From NCBI RefSeq assembly GCF_020740535.1, contig NZ_CP082362.1, positions 6,135,501 through 6,199,500 of the forward strand: DNA of 64,000 bases, written 5' to 3'. The translations under genes were made by a program, and so were the position numbers. This DNA comes from Streptomyces profundus. GTDB lineage: Bacteria; Actinomycetota; Actinomycetes; Streptomycetales; Streptomycetaceae. Below the pieces are notes generated by a model that saw only the letters and a list, made by a program, of their open reading frames with translations, made no database searches and was not told where the DNA came from. Positions 52,116 through 60,634 of this stretch are shown in pieces (the stretch's first letter is position 1; each line of letters starts with the position of its first letter).

Positions 52116-52760
52116 ATGAGTGCACCAAATTCCAACAACAACGAGCAGGATTCAATTAGGGCCCGAATGCGCGCCGGCCGCCTCTACATCGATGTCGGAG
52201 AGGGGCTCGACGAGGAGCGGGGGCGCTGCCAGGAGCTGCTGTACGACTTCAACCACACCCGGCCCAGCGCGACCGAGGAGCGGGCGCGCCTCCTCGGCGA
52301 GCTGCTCGGCGCGTTCGGCGAAGGCGGCTGGATCGAGCCACCGCTGCGGATGGCCTATGGCTCCCGTGTCCATATCGGCAAGAACTTCTACGCCAACTTC
52401 AACCTGACGCTCGTCGATGACGTCGAGGTGTACATCGGTGACCGGGTGATGATCGGCCCCAATGTGACGGTGACCACCACCGGCCACCCCGTGGACCCCG
52501 GGCTGCGCGTCGGCGGCACCCAGTTCTCGTTCCCCGTGCGGATCGGGCACGACGTGTGGATCGGCTCCAACGTGGTGCTGCTGCCCGGGGTCACGATCGG
52601 CGACGGCTCGGTGATCGGCGCCGGCAGCGTGGTCACCCGGGACGTCCCCGAGCGAGTCGTCGCGGTGGGCAACCCCTGCCGGGTGCTGCGGCCGATCACC
52701 GAGCGGGACCAGCACTACTACCACCGCGACCGCCCGGTGGACTGGCGTCCCGAGGGCTGA
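52116..52760 (+). CDS. Hexapeptide-repeat O-acetyltransferase (maltose/galactoside acetyltransferase, LacA/Maa type)
   Basis: This 214-residue cytoplasmic enzyme has an N-terminal helical cap (RARMRAGRLYIDVGEGLDEERGRCQELLYDFNHTRP), then left-handed beta-helix coils (IGKNFYANFNLTLVDDVEVYIGDRVMIGPNVTV). The catalytic His is in TTTGHPVDP, and the conserved GHDVWIGSNVVLLPGVTIGDGSVIGAGSVVTRDVP ends in VGNPCRVLRPI. The length and every motif match LacA/Maa trimeric acetyltransferases, which acetylate the 6-OH of sugars from acetyl-CoA, usually for sugar detoxification. It is probably transcribed alone from a leaderless promoter, converging on the sulfur operon with a 13-base gap. Confidence 0.92.
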   Translation: MSAPNSNNNEQDSIRARMRAGRLYIDVGEGLDEERGRCQELLYDFNHTRPSATEERARLLGELLGAFGEGGWIEPPLRMAYGSRVHIGKNFYANFNLTLVDDVEVYIGDRVMIGPNVTVTTTGHPVDPGLRVGGTQFSFPVRIGHDVWIGSNVVLLPGVTIGDGSVIGAGSVVTRDVPERVVAVGNPCRVLRPITERDQHYYHRDRPVDWRPEG

Positions 52761-52773
52761 CCGCCGGCGTCGG

Positions 52774-54195
52774 TCAGCCGAACGCCGGCGGCAACCCGGC
52801 GCCGCCCCGGTAGCGGGCCCCTGGGTGGCTGGCGGGCAGCCGGGTGCGGCCGGGGCCGAAGAGCCGCTCGCGCAGGGTGTCCTCCTCGTACTTGGTCCGG
52901 TACAGGCCACGGCTCTGGAGCTCGGGCACCACCAGTTCGACGAAGTCCTCGGCGGTGCCGGGGGTGAGGAACTGCCGCAGGTTGAAGCCGTCCAGATCCG
53001 TCTCCCGCACCCACAGCTCGATCGCGTCGGCCACCTCGGACGGCGTTCCGATGGCGAAGAACGGCGGCCGGTCGAAGCGGGTCACCTCGCGCAGCGCGTC
53101 CGCGACCGTGCCGCTCATCCCGTGGAAACGGGTGCGCGGGGCGCGGTCCCGGCCGGCCGCCCGCTCCGCCGCCAGCACATCGGACATCAGCGTCTCGGGC
53201 GGGTAGGCGGCGAGATCGACCCCGCCGCCGCCCGCGTGCGCCAGATAGCCCTCGGCCCGGGAGAGCCGCTCGTACTCCTCGGCCTTGCGCCGCGCCTCCT
53301 CACGGGTGCGGCCCACGATCACCACCGCCATGGCGAACGCCTTGACGTCCGCCGGCGCCCGCCCGTGCTCGGCCGCCCGCCGGCGGACGTCGGCGACATT
53401 GGCCCGCACCGTGGCGAAGTCACGGCCGGCGACGAAGATCGCCTCCGCGTGCTTCCCCGCGAACGCCCGGCCAGGGGCCGAGCTGCCCGCCTGGAAGAGC
53501 ACCGGGGTGCGCTGCGGCGACGGCTGCGACAGATGCGGCCCCGCCACCCGGAACCAGCGCCCCTCGTGGTTGATCGGCCGCACCCGCGCGGGGTCGGTGT
53601 AGACATGCCGCTCCCGGTCCTGGAGCACGGCGTCCTCGTCCCAGGAGCCCTCCCACAGCTTGTAGAGGACATCGAGGTACTCGTCGGCGATCTGGTAGCG
53701 GGTGGCGTGCTCCACCTCGTCCGGCAGGCCGAAGTTCCGTGCCGCGTTGGGCAGATAGGAGGTCACCACGTTCCAGCCGAAGCGTCCTCCCGTCAGATGG
53801 TCCAGGGTGCTGGCCCGCCGGGCGAAGGCGAACGGGGGCTCGTAGGTGGTGGAGAACGTCGCGGCGAACCCCAGGTGCCGGGTGGCCGCGGCCATCGCCG
53901 GGATCACCAACAGGGGGTCGTTGCTGGGTATCTGCACGGACTCACGGAGCGCGGTCTCGGGCCCGTCGCGGTAGCCGTCGTAGGCGCCGATCACATCGGC
54001 CAGGAAGACCGCGTCGAAGAGCCCCTCCTCCAGCAGCTTCGCCTCCTCCACCCAGAAGTCCAGCTCGTTGAACCGGTGCCGGTTGTTCTCCGGGTGGGTC
54101 CACAGCCCGTGGGAGATATGGCCGACGCAGTTCATCTCGAACAGGTTGAACGCGATCTGCCTGGGCTCGCCACCTCGGGGCGTCGGATCGGTCAT
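52774..54195 (-). CDS. FMN-dependent monooxygenase of the NtaA/SnaA/DszA (bacterial luciferase-like) family
   Basis: This 473-residue enzyme starts at ATG 54195, overlapping the ABC ATPase stop by ATGA. The family signature is strong: AFNLFEMNCVGHISHGLWTHPENN, VFLADVIGAYDGY, TYEPPFAFARRASTLDHLTGGRFGWNVVTSYLPNAARNFG and QAGSSAPGRAFAGKHAEAIFV. These two-component oxygenases use FMNH2 from a separate reductase to cleave C-S or C-N bonds (dibenzothiophene sulfone, nitrilotriacetate, dimethyl sulfide derivatives). The operon's SsuE-like reductase would supply FMNH2. Context points to desulfurisation of an organosulfur compound; the substrate is unknown. It is the last gene of the operon. Confidence 0.88.
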   Translation of the reverse strand: MTDPTPRGGEPRQIAFNLFEMNCVGHISHGLWTHPENNRHRFNELDFWVEEAKLLEEGLFDAVFLADVIGAYDGYRDGPETALRESVQIPSNDPLLVIPAMAAATRHLGFAATFSTTYEPPFAFARRASTLDHLTGGRFGWNVVTSYLPNAARNFGLPDEVEHATRYQIADEYLDVLYKLWEGSWDEDAVLQDRERHVYTDPARVRPINHEGRWFRVAGPHLSQPSPQRTPVLFQAGSSAPGRAFAGKHAEAIFVAGRDFATVRANVADVRRRAAEHGRAPADVKAFAMAVVIVGRTREEARRKAEEYERLSRAEGYLAHAGGGGVDLAAYPPETLMSDVLAAERAAGRDRAPRTRFHGMSGTVADALREVTRFDRPPFFAIGTPSEVADAIELWVRETDLDGFNLRQFLTPGTAEDFVELVVPELQSRGLYRTKYEEDTLRERLFGPGRTRLPASHPGARYRGGAGLPPAFG

Positions 54196-55886
54196 GCCAC
54201 GGGCTCCCATCGGGGTAGAGCGGCCAGGAGTTGTCGGGTGTAGGGCGCCCGGGGCGCGGCGAGGACCTCGTCCACCGGGCCCTCCTCGACCACCCGGCCG
54301 TCCTTCATCACCAGCACCCGGTCACTGACGTGGTGGATCACGCCCAGATCGTGCGAGATGAAGAGACAGGCGACGCCCAACTCGGACTTGAGGTCGGCGA
54401 ACAGGTCCAACACCCGTGCCTGCACGGAGACATCGAGCGCCGACACCGGCTCGTCACAGACCAGCAGCTCGGGGCGCGGGGCCAACGCCCTGGCGATCGC
54501 GACCCGTTGACGTTGGCCCCCGGAGAGCCGCAGCGGGCGGGCCGCCAGGTGGTGTTCTTCGAGCCCCACCTGCTCCAGCAACTCCACGCTCCGGGCGCGG
54601 ACATCGTCCACCGGGTTCGGGTCGGTGGCCACCGCGTCGGCCAGCACCTGGGCGACGGTCCAGCGGGGGTCGAACGAGCTGAGCGGATCCTGTGCCACCA
54701 GGCCGACGCGGTGCCGCAGCGGACGGCGGCGCGCCGCGCCGGTCTCCGTCCAGGGCGCGCCGTCCAGCAGCACCCGGCCCTCGTCGGGCGCCAGCAGCGC
54801 CAGCGCCATCCGGGCCGTGGTGGTCTTCCCCGAACCGGACTCGCCGACGATGCCGAGGGTCTCGCCGGGGCGCAGTTCGAAGGAGACCCGGTCCACCGCC
54901 GTCCGCACCCGGCCGTCCGGGCCCCGATACCGCTTCACCAGATCGGTGGCGGTCAGCAGCGGTCCGGTCAGCCGCGGCCCATCGCCCGGGGGGCGTCTCG
55001 CCGCCGCCGGGCCCCGGGCCCGCCGGGGCTCGGGGGAGAGCCGGGTGCCCCGGGTGCGGGCGGTCGGGATCGCGTCCAACAACGCCTGGGTGTAGGGGTG
55101 TCGTGGGGAACGCAGCACCTCGTGGGCGGGGCCCTGCTCGACGATCTCGCCGTCCCTGAGCACCGCGATCTCGTCGGCGAGGCGGGCCACCACCGCCAGA
55201 TCGTGGCTGATCAGCACCAGCGCCCTGCCGCGCGCCAACGTGTCCGCCAGCACGTCCAACACCTGTGCCTGCACGGTGACATCGAGCGCGGTGGTGGGCT
55301 CGTCGGCGATCACCAGATCGGGGTCCAGGGCCAACGCCGAGGCGATCAGGGCCCGTTGTCGCAAGCCCCCGGACAGCTCGTAGGGGCGTTGCGCGGCGCG
55401 CAGTTCGGGCTCCGGCACGCCCACCTCGGCCAGCACGTCGAGCACCCTGGCCCGCCGGGAGCGCCGGTCGCCGCGCCGGTGGGCGCGCAGCGGCTCGGCC
55501 ACCTCGGCGCCCACCGTGCGGAGTTGGTCCAGAGAGACGAGCGCGTCCTGGAGGACGAAGCCGATCTCCCGGCCCCGGATCGCCCGCCACCGCCGTTCCG
55601 AGAGGCCGCGCAGATCCCGGCCCCGCCACTCCAGCCGGTCCGCTTCCACCACCGCCCCCGGGCCGGCCAGCCCCACCAGGGTGCGGGCCGTCACGCTCTT
55701 GCCCGATCCGGACTCGCCGACGATCGCCAGGCAGCGGCCCGGACGTATCTCGAAGGAGACACCCCCGACCACCGGGGTCACCGTGCCGGCGTGGTCGAAG
55801 CCGATCCGCAGATTGTCGACCCTGATCAGCGGGGTCCCGGCGCTCTCCCGGGGGTGGTCGGCCGCCCGGGTCGCTGTGCTGGTCAC
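54192..55886 (-). CDS. Dual ATP-binding subunit of a peptide-type (Opp/Dpp) ABC importer
   Basis: This 564-residue protein has two complete ABC ATPase domains in one chain (DppD-DppF fusion). Domain 1 has IVGESGSGKSVTARTL, signature YELSGGLRQRALIASAL and VIADEPTTALDVTVQAQVL. Domain 2 (from about residue 310) has IVGESGSGKTTTARMAL, LRLSGGQRQRVAIARAL and LVCDEPVSALDVSVQARVL. Each ends in the Opp-type HPYTQALL or APYTRQLLAALP motif. The start at 55886 (GTG) overlaps the permease stop by GTGA. It powers uptake for the adjacent solute-binding protein and permeases in the organosulfur operon. Confidence 0.93.
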   Translation of the reverse strand: MTSTATRAADHPRESAGTPLIRVDNLRIGFDHAGTVTPVVGGVSFEIRPGRCLAIVGESGSGKSVTARTLVGLAGPGAVVEADRLEWRGRDLRGLSERRWRAIRGREIGFVLQDALVSLDQLRTVGAEVAEPLRAHRRGDRRSRRARVLDVLAEVGVPEPELRAAQRPYELSGGLRQRALIASALALDPDLVIADEPTTALDVTVQAQVLDVLADTLARGRALVLISHDLAVVARLADEIAVLRDGEIVEQGPAHEVLRSPRHPYTQALLDAIPTARTRGTRLSPEPRRARGPAAARRPPGDGPRLTGPLLTATDLVKRYRGPDGRVRTAVDRVSFELRPGETLGIVGESGSGKTTTARMALALLAPDEGRVLLDGAPWTETGAARRRPLRHRVGLVAQDPLSSFDPRWTVAQVLADAVATDPNPVDDVRARSVELLEQVGLEEHHLAARPLRLSGGQRQRVAIARALAPRPELLVCDEPVSALDVSVQARVLDLFADLKSELGVACLFISHDLGVIHHVSDRVLVMKDGRVVEEGPVDEVLAAPRAPYTRQLLAALPRWEPVA

Positions 55887-56758
55887 GCCTGTGCTCCTTC
55901 GAGTCGCCTACGAACCGCCCGGCCGAGCGTGGTCACCGCGAGCGCCACCGAAACGATGGCCAGCCCCGGCATCACCTCGATCCACCAGGAGGTGGTCACA
56001 TAGAGCCGCCCGCCCTCCAGCAGCGCGCCCCACTCGGGCGACGGCGGCGCCACGCCGAGGCCGAGGAACGCGAGGCCGGAGGCCCAGACGATGGACTGGC
56101 CGACGCCCAGGGTGAACATCGCCAACAGTGGACGGAGCGCGTTGGGCAACACGTGCCGGACGACCACCCGCGTCGGCCGGTGGCCCAGCGCGTGCGCCGC
56201 CTCCACATAGGGCTGGCCTCGCACCGCCAGGACCTGGCCGCGCACCATCCGGGCATAGCCGGGTGCCGAGCCGACGCCCACCGCGATCACCAGCGTGGTC
56301 ACCGACGGGCCGCGCACCGCGACCAGCAGCAGGGCCAGCAGCAACACGGGGAAGGCGAAGGCCACTTCGAGCAGCCGGCCGACCACCAGATCCACCAGCC
56401 TGCCGCCGAGCCCGGAGAGCAGGCCGAGCAGCACCGCCAGCGACAGGGCGAGCGTCGTGGCACCGAGACCGATCAGCAGCGAGGGACGGGCACCGTGCAC
56501 GATCCGGGTATAGAGGTCACGTCCCGACTGGTCGGTGCCCAGAACGTGGTCCCACGAGGGTGGTTGGGCGGCCCGGTGGATGTCGACGGCCAGCGGATCA
56601 CCGGGCGCCAGCAGGCTCGGCCAGAGCGCCGCCACGGCGAAGAACAGCACCACGGCCAGGCAGAGCGCGTTCACCGGGCCGATCGCCCGCAGCCGCGCCC
56701 AGGCGGCCGAAGGGCTCGCCGTGCTCGCCGCCGTCCCGGAACGGAGCGTCGTGCTCAT
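55883..56758 (-). CDS. Peptide-type ABC transporter permease (DppC-like)
   Basis: This 291-residue membrane protein has the DppC/OppC N-terminal segment WDHVLGTDQSGRDLYTRIVHGARPSLLIGLGATTLALSLAVLLGLLSG. The ATPase-docking loop is YVEAAHALGHRPTRVVVRHVLPNALRPLLAMFTLGVG. Six transmembrane segments are predicted. It starts at ATG 56758, overlapping the other permease's stop by four bases. It is the second membrane half of the importer. Confidence 0.92.
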   Translation of the reverse strand: MSTTLRSGTAASTASPSAAWARLRAIGPVNALCLAVVLFFAVAALWPSLLAPGDPLAVDIHRAAQPPSWDHVLGTDQSGRDLYTRIVHGARPSLLIGLGATTLALSLAVLLGLLSGLGGRLVDLVVGRLLEVAFAFPVLLLALLLVAVRGPSVTTLVIAVGVGSAPGYARMVRGQVLAVRGQPYVEAAHALGHRPTRVVVRHVLPNALRPLLAMFTLGVGQSIVWASGLAFLGLGVAPPSPEWGALLEGGRLYVTTSWWIEVMPGLAIVSVALAVTTLGRAVRRRLEGAQA

Positions 56759-57777
56759 CGTTCACCGATCCTCGGGTCGATCAGGGTGTAGGCGAGGTCG
56801 ACCAGCAGATTGGCCACCACATAGACCAGGGCGACCACCATCACCACCCCGGCCACCACCGGCACATCCCGGGCGTTGACCGCGTTGAGCAGCACCTGGC
56901 CGAGGCCCGGCCGGGAGAACACCCGCTCGACCAGGACCGCCCCGGAGAACAGCGCGCCCAGGGCCCAACCGGAGAGGGTGAGCGCCGGCAGCACCGAGTG
57001 CCGCAGCACATGCCGCACGCGCACCGCCAGATCACCGACGCCCCGGGCACGCGCCGAGACGACGAACGGTTGGTCCAACGTCCGTTCGAACTCGTCACGT
57101 GTCACCTGGCCGAGGAAGCCGGCCAGCGGGACCGCCAGGGTCAGCACCGGCAGCGCCAGCGCCGCCGGCCCCGAGCCGCCGACCACGGGGAACCAGCGCA
57201 GCTCCACCGCGAAGACCACCAGCAGGATCACCCCCAGCCAGTAGTGCGGCAGGCTCGCCGCCAGCGCCTCGAAGCCCGAGCCGAGCGCGGAACGCGCCCG
57301 TCCCCGGCGTGCCGTCAGCAGGATCAGGCCGAGCGCCAGCAGCCAGGCCACCAGCAGCGCGCCGCAGGTCAGCAGCAGGGTGGGCGCCAACTGGTCGGAG
57401 ATCACCTCGGTCACCGGCTTCAACTGCTGGTAGGAGGTGCCCAGATCGCCGCCGGCCAGGCCGCGCAGATACTCCAGGTACTGGGCGGGAAGCGGCTCGT
57501 CGAAGCCGAACCGCTCGTTGATCGGGGCGAGTTCCTCCGGGGTGCGCTCCACGGTCTGCCCGGTGCTGAGGTTCAGCAGCAGGGTGGCCCGGTCGCCCGG
57601 CATCAGCACCTGGGCGAGAAAGGTGACGGTCGCCGCGGCCCAGAGCACGCCCAGGGCGGACAGCGCGGTGGTGGCGATCGTGCCGAGCCGCCGCCCCGTG
57701 GGGCGGGGAGGAGCCTTCGACGCCGGTGGGGTGGCTGGGGCCGGGGCGGCCTCGGGGGGCCGCAGGATCGCGCTCAC
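56755..57777 (-). CDS. Peptide-type ABC transporter permease (DppB-like)
   Basis: This 340-residue permease is read from GTG 57777, set by GTGA overlap with the solute-binding-protein stop. The Pro/Ala-rich cytoplasmic N-terminus (about 35 residues) is longer than usual. It shows DppB features: a first membrane segment, then the large periplasmic loop with INERFGFDEPLPAQYLEYLRGLAGGDLGTSYQQLKPVTEVI, and the EAA-type loop PFVVSARARGVGDLAVRVRHVLRHSVLPALTLSGW. C-terminal segments end in LAYTLIDPRI, which closely matches the DppB C-terminus. Confidence 0.91.
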   Translation of the reverse strand: MSAILRPPEAAPAPATPPASKAPPRPTGRRLGTIATTALSALGVLWAAATVTFLAQVLMPGDRATLLLNLSTGQTVERTPEELAPINERFGFDEPLPAQYLEYLRGLAGGDLGTSYQQLKPVTEVISDQLAPTLLLTCGALLVAWLLALGLILLTARRGRARSALGSGFEALAASLPHYWLGVILLVVFAVELRWFPVVGGSGPAALALPVLTLAVPLAGFLGQVTRDEFERTLDQPFVVSARARGVGDLAVRVRHVLRHSVLPALTLSGWALGALFSGAVLVERVFSRPGLGQVLLNAVNARDVPVVAGVVMVVALVYVVANLLVDLAYTLIDPRIGER

Positions 57778-59411
57778 CGGACGAAGTAGGCGTCGTGGAA
57801 GACGGGTTCGCCCTGCGAGTCCTCGATCCACACGTCCTTGAGGTCGCGGGCCACCGCCAGCGAGGTGGTCTGGGTGTACAGGCCGAGCGTCGCCGCCTCG
57901 TCCGAGATCAACCGCTGTGCCCGGCCGTAGAGTTCGTCCGCCTCCGCGCGGGTAGCGGCCGAGTTGGCCCGGACGATCAGCTCCTCCAGCTCCGGGTTGT
58001 TGTAGAACTGCGAATTCGACTTGTTGGGCTTCTCCGGCAGGTCCTGACGGAACGTGATGTAGAGGATGCCGGCGGTGGGGCTGGTCCAGTAGGAGGGGTA
58101 GGCGTCATAGGCGTCGGGGCCCGCATAGGTGCCGGAGAGGATCTCGGCCTGGGTCGCCGGGATCAGCGTGACATGGAAGCCCACCTCCTTCACCTGCGCC
58201 TGGAGGTTCTGCAACATGGTGGCTCCTTCGGGGGTGAAGACGTAGCCGGCGCCGTAGACCAGCGTGATCCTCAGCTCCTCGCCGTCCCTCACGCGGTAGC
58301 CGTCGTCGTTGAACTCGGTCCAACCGGCCTCGTCGAGAAGGGCGTTGGCGCGTTCGGGATCGTACGGATAGTCGTCGGCCGCATCCGGGTCGTAGCCGGG
58401 CGTCGACTGGCTGACGGAGCCGTTGCCCTCGAACGGGATCACCCCGTTGAAGGCGCTGCGCACCGACCCCTCGCGGTCCCCGGCGTGGGCGAACGCCTGG
58501 CGTACCCGGAGGTCGGTGAACGGGCCCTTCACCGTGTTCAGTGCCAGCGAGACCGGACGTCCAGGGGTGATGTACTGCTCGACCTGGAACAGTTCCTGGG
58601 CACGGGACCACTCGGGGGTCGGCACGTCATAGATGACATCGGTCTCGCCGCTGGTCAGCGAGCCGTAGCGGGCCACGGGATCGTGCAGGAACTTCCAGAC
58701 CAGCCGCTCCACATGGGCCGGACCCTGGTGCCTGGCGTTGGCCGGGCCCCACTGGTAGTCCGGGTTCCTGGTGAAGGTGACGCCGTCCCCGCGCCGCCAC
58801 TCCTCGACGACGAACGGGCCGCTGCCGACCGGCTGTTCACAGTTGGCCTCCGGGCCCCTGGCCAGCGCGGTGGGCGACTGGATGCCGAAGTACGCCTGGG
58901 AGAGCGCGGAGAGCAGCGGCGTGTAGGGCCGGGACAGGGAGAGCTCGAAGGTGGTGGGGTCCACGGCCCGGCTGGTCTCGTAGTAGTCCGCCAGATAGGC
59001 GCCGACCGTGCCGTTGCCCTGCTCGTCGAGCCAGAACTCGAAGTTCCGGCTGACCGCCCGCGCGTCCAGCGGGGTGCCGTCGCTGAACCGCACCCCTTCC
59101 CGCAGGGTGAACGTCCAGGTCAGCTGGTCGTCGGAGACCTCCCAGGCGTCCGCGAGCCAGGGCACGATCTCCCCGTCGTCGTCCTGGGAGACCAGCGAGT
59201 CGAGGAACTGCCGCGAGAGATAGGCCTGTTGGATCCACCCGCCGTAGAGGCAGGGCGGCTCCTGGTCGTGCCCGTAGGTGATGGTGCCCCCGGTGAGAGG
59301 GGTGCCCTCACCGGTGGGCACCGCGTCGACGCCGCAGGCGGTGAGCGCGCCGACCAGCAGCAGCGCGCCGGCCAGCAGCCCGCCTCGGCGGGCGGTGGAA
59401 CGGTCGCTCAT
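57774..59411 (-). CDS. Peptide/nickel-type ABC solute-binding lipoprotein (SBP family 5)
   Basis: This 545-residue lipoprotein starts at ATG 59411 (ATGA overlap). The lipobox LVGALTAC places the lipid-modified Cys at about residue 26. The family 5 fold is shown by GGTITYGHDQEPPCL, the hallmark LTWTFTLREGVRFSDGTPLDARAVSRNFEFWLD, PVGSGPFVVEEWRRGDGVTFTRNPDYQWG and a late NNPELEELIVRANS. Family 5 proteins bind peptides, nickel chelates, opines and other compounds. Here, inside an organosulfur operon, the ligand is probably a larger sulfur-containing molecule rather than a simple sulfonate, which is normally taken up by Ssu/Tau systems. Confidence 0.92.
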   Translation of the reverse strand: MSDRSTARRGGLLAGALLLVGALTACGVDAVPTGEGTPLTGGTITYGHDQEPPCLYGGWIQQAYLSRQFLDSLVSQDDDGEIVPWLADAWEVSDDQLTWTFTLREGVRFSDGTPLDARAVSRNFEFWLDEQGNGTVGAYLADYYETSRAVDPTTFELSLSRPYTPLLSALSQAYFGIQSPTALARGPEANCEQPVGSGPFVVEEWRRGDGVTFTRNPDYQWGPANARHQGPAHVERLVWKFLHDPVARYGSLTSGETDVIYDVPTPEWSRAQELFQVEQYITPGRPVSLALNTVKGPFTDLRVRQAFAHAGDREGSVRSAFNGVIPFEGNGSVSQSTPGYDPDAADDYPYDPERANALLDEAGWTEFNDDGYRVRDGEELRITLVYGAGYVFTPEGATMLQNLQAQVKEVGFHVTLIPATQAEILSGTYAGPDAYDAYPSYWTSPTAGILYITFRQDLPEKPNKSNSQFYNNPELEELIVRANSAATRAEADELYGRAQRLISDEAATLGLYTQTTSLAVARDLKDVWIEDSQGEPVFHDAYFVR

Positions 59412-60565
59412 GACGCCGCTGCGGGGGAGGTGAACGGGGTGACGGTGGGCGTCGCCCGTGCGGCGGCGCGGGGGTGGCTCCACAGCCCGTCGGCGGCCAG
59501 CAGCGGCAGCACGCCCTCGCCGAACCAGTACGCCTCCTCCAGATGGGGGTAGCCGGAGAGCACGAACTCCTGGATGCCGACGGCCTGGTACTCCTTGATC
59601 AGCCCGGCGACCTCCGCGTGGCTGCCGACCAGGGCCGTCCCCGCGCCGCCGCGCACCAGCCCGATGCCGGCCCACAGCCCCGGGTGGATCTCCAGGCTGT
59701 CCCTGGTGCCGCCGTGCAGGGCCAGCATCCGCTTCTGCCCCTCCGACTCGCTCTTCCCCAGGCCCTGTTGCACGGCCTGGACGGTTGCCGTGTCGAAGCC
59801 GGCGAGCAGCCGCTGGGCCTCGGCCCAGGCGTTCGCCGAGGTGTCCCTGGTGATCACATGCAGCCGGATGCCGAAGCGCACGCTGCGGCCCTCCGCCGCC
59901 GCGAGCCGGCGGATCCAGCCGATCTTCTCGGCGACCTGGGCCGGCGGTTCGCCCCAGGTGAGATAGACATCCGAGTGCCGTGCCGCCACCGGGCCGGCGG
60001 CCTGGGACGAGCCGCCGAAGTACACCTCGGGGATCGGATCGGGGAGCCGGTGCAGCACGGCCTGCTCCACCTGGAGATGCTCGCCCTGGTGGTCGACGGT
60101 CTCGCCCGTCCACAGGGCACGGACAATGCTCAGGAACTCGTCGGTGCGCGCATAGCGGCCGTCCTTGTCCAGCCGGTCGCCGTAGGCCCGCTGCTCATGG
60201 CTCTCCCCGCCGGTGACCACGTTGAGCAGCAGCCGGCCGCCGCTCTGCCGCTGGTAGGTGGACGCCATCTGGGCGGCCAGCGTCGGCGAGACGAAACCGG
60301 GCCGGAAGGCGACCAGGAACTTCAGATGCTCGGTGTGCTGGCTGATCATCGCCGTGGTCAGCCAGGCGTCCTCGCACCAGGCGCCGGTCGGCGTCAACGC
60401 CGCCACAAAGCCCACCTGTTCGGCGGCGCGGGCGATCTGCGTCAGATAGCCGACCGTCGGAGGCCGGTCGCCACCGGCGCTGGTGGCCGGCGTGCCATGG
60501 CCGCCGCCGACCACATGGCGGCTGTCGCCGTTGGTGGGCAGGAACCAGTGAAAGGTCAGACTCAT
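59408..60565 (-). CDS. ssuD: FMNH2-dependent alkanesulfonate monooxygenase (SsuD-like)
   Basis: This 385-residue luciferase-like TIM-barrel enzyme starts at ATG 60565 with GAGGAG upstream. SsuD features are FHWFLPTNGDSRHV at the N-terminus, VALTPTGAWCEDAWLTTAMI, LKFLVAFRPGFVSPTLAAQMASTYQRQSGGRLLLNVVTGG, the loop FGGSSQAAGPVAARHSDVYLTWGE, and a terminal GIQEFVLSGYPHLEEAYWFGEGVLPLL with the conserved SGYPHLEE. It oxidises an alkanesulfonate with FMNH2 and O2 to aldehyde plus sulfite. The FMNH2 would come from the SsuE-like reductase encoded two genes upstream. Length equals E. coli SsuD (about 380). Confidence 0.91.
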   Translation of the reverse strand: MSLTFHWFLPTNGDSRHVVGGGHGTPATSAGGDRPPTVGYLTQIARAAEQVGFVAALTPTGAWCEDAWLTTAMISQHTEHLKFLVAFRPGFVSPTLAAQMASTYQRQSGGRLLLNVVTGGESHEQRAYGDRLDKDGRYARTDEFLSIVRALWTGETVDHQGEHLQVEQAVLHRLPDPIPEVYFGGSSQAAGPVAARHSDVYLTWGEPPAQVAEKIGWIRRLAAAEGRSVRFGIRLHVITRDTSANAWAEAQRLLAGFDTATVQAVQQGLGKSESEGQKRMLALHGGTRDSLEIHPGLWAGIGLVRGGAGTALVGSHAEVAGLIKEYQAVGIQEFVLSGYPHLEEAYWFGEGVLPLLAADGLWSHPRAAARATPTVTPFTSPAAAS

Positions 60566-60634
60566 GGGGGGTTACTCCTCGGAGTGCGTGCACGGTCGGT
60601 GGCCGCTGGGGCCCAGCGCGGGGCCGGTGCGGGC

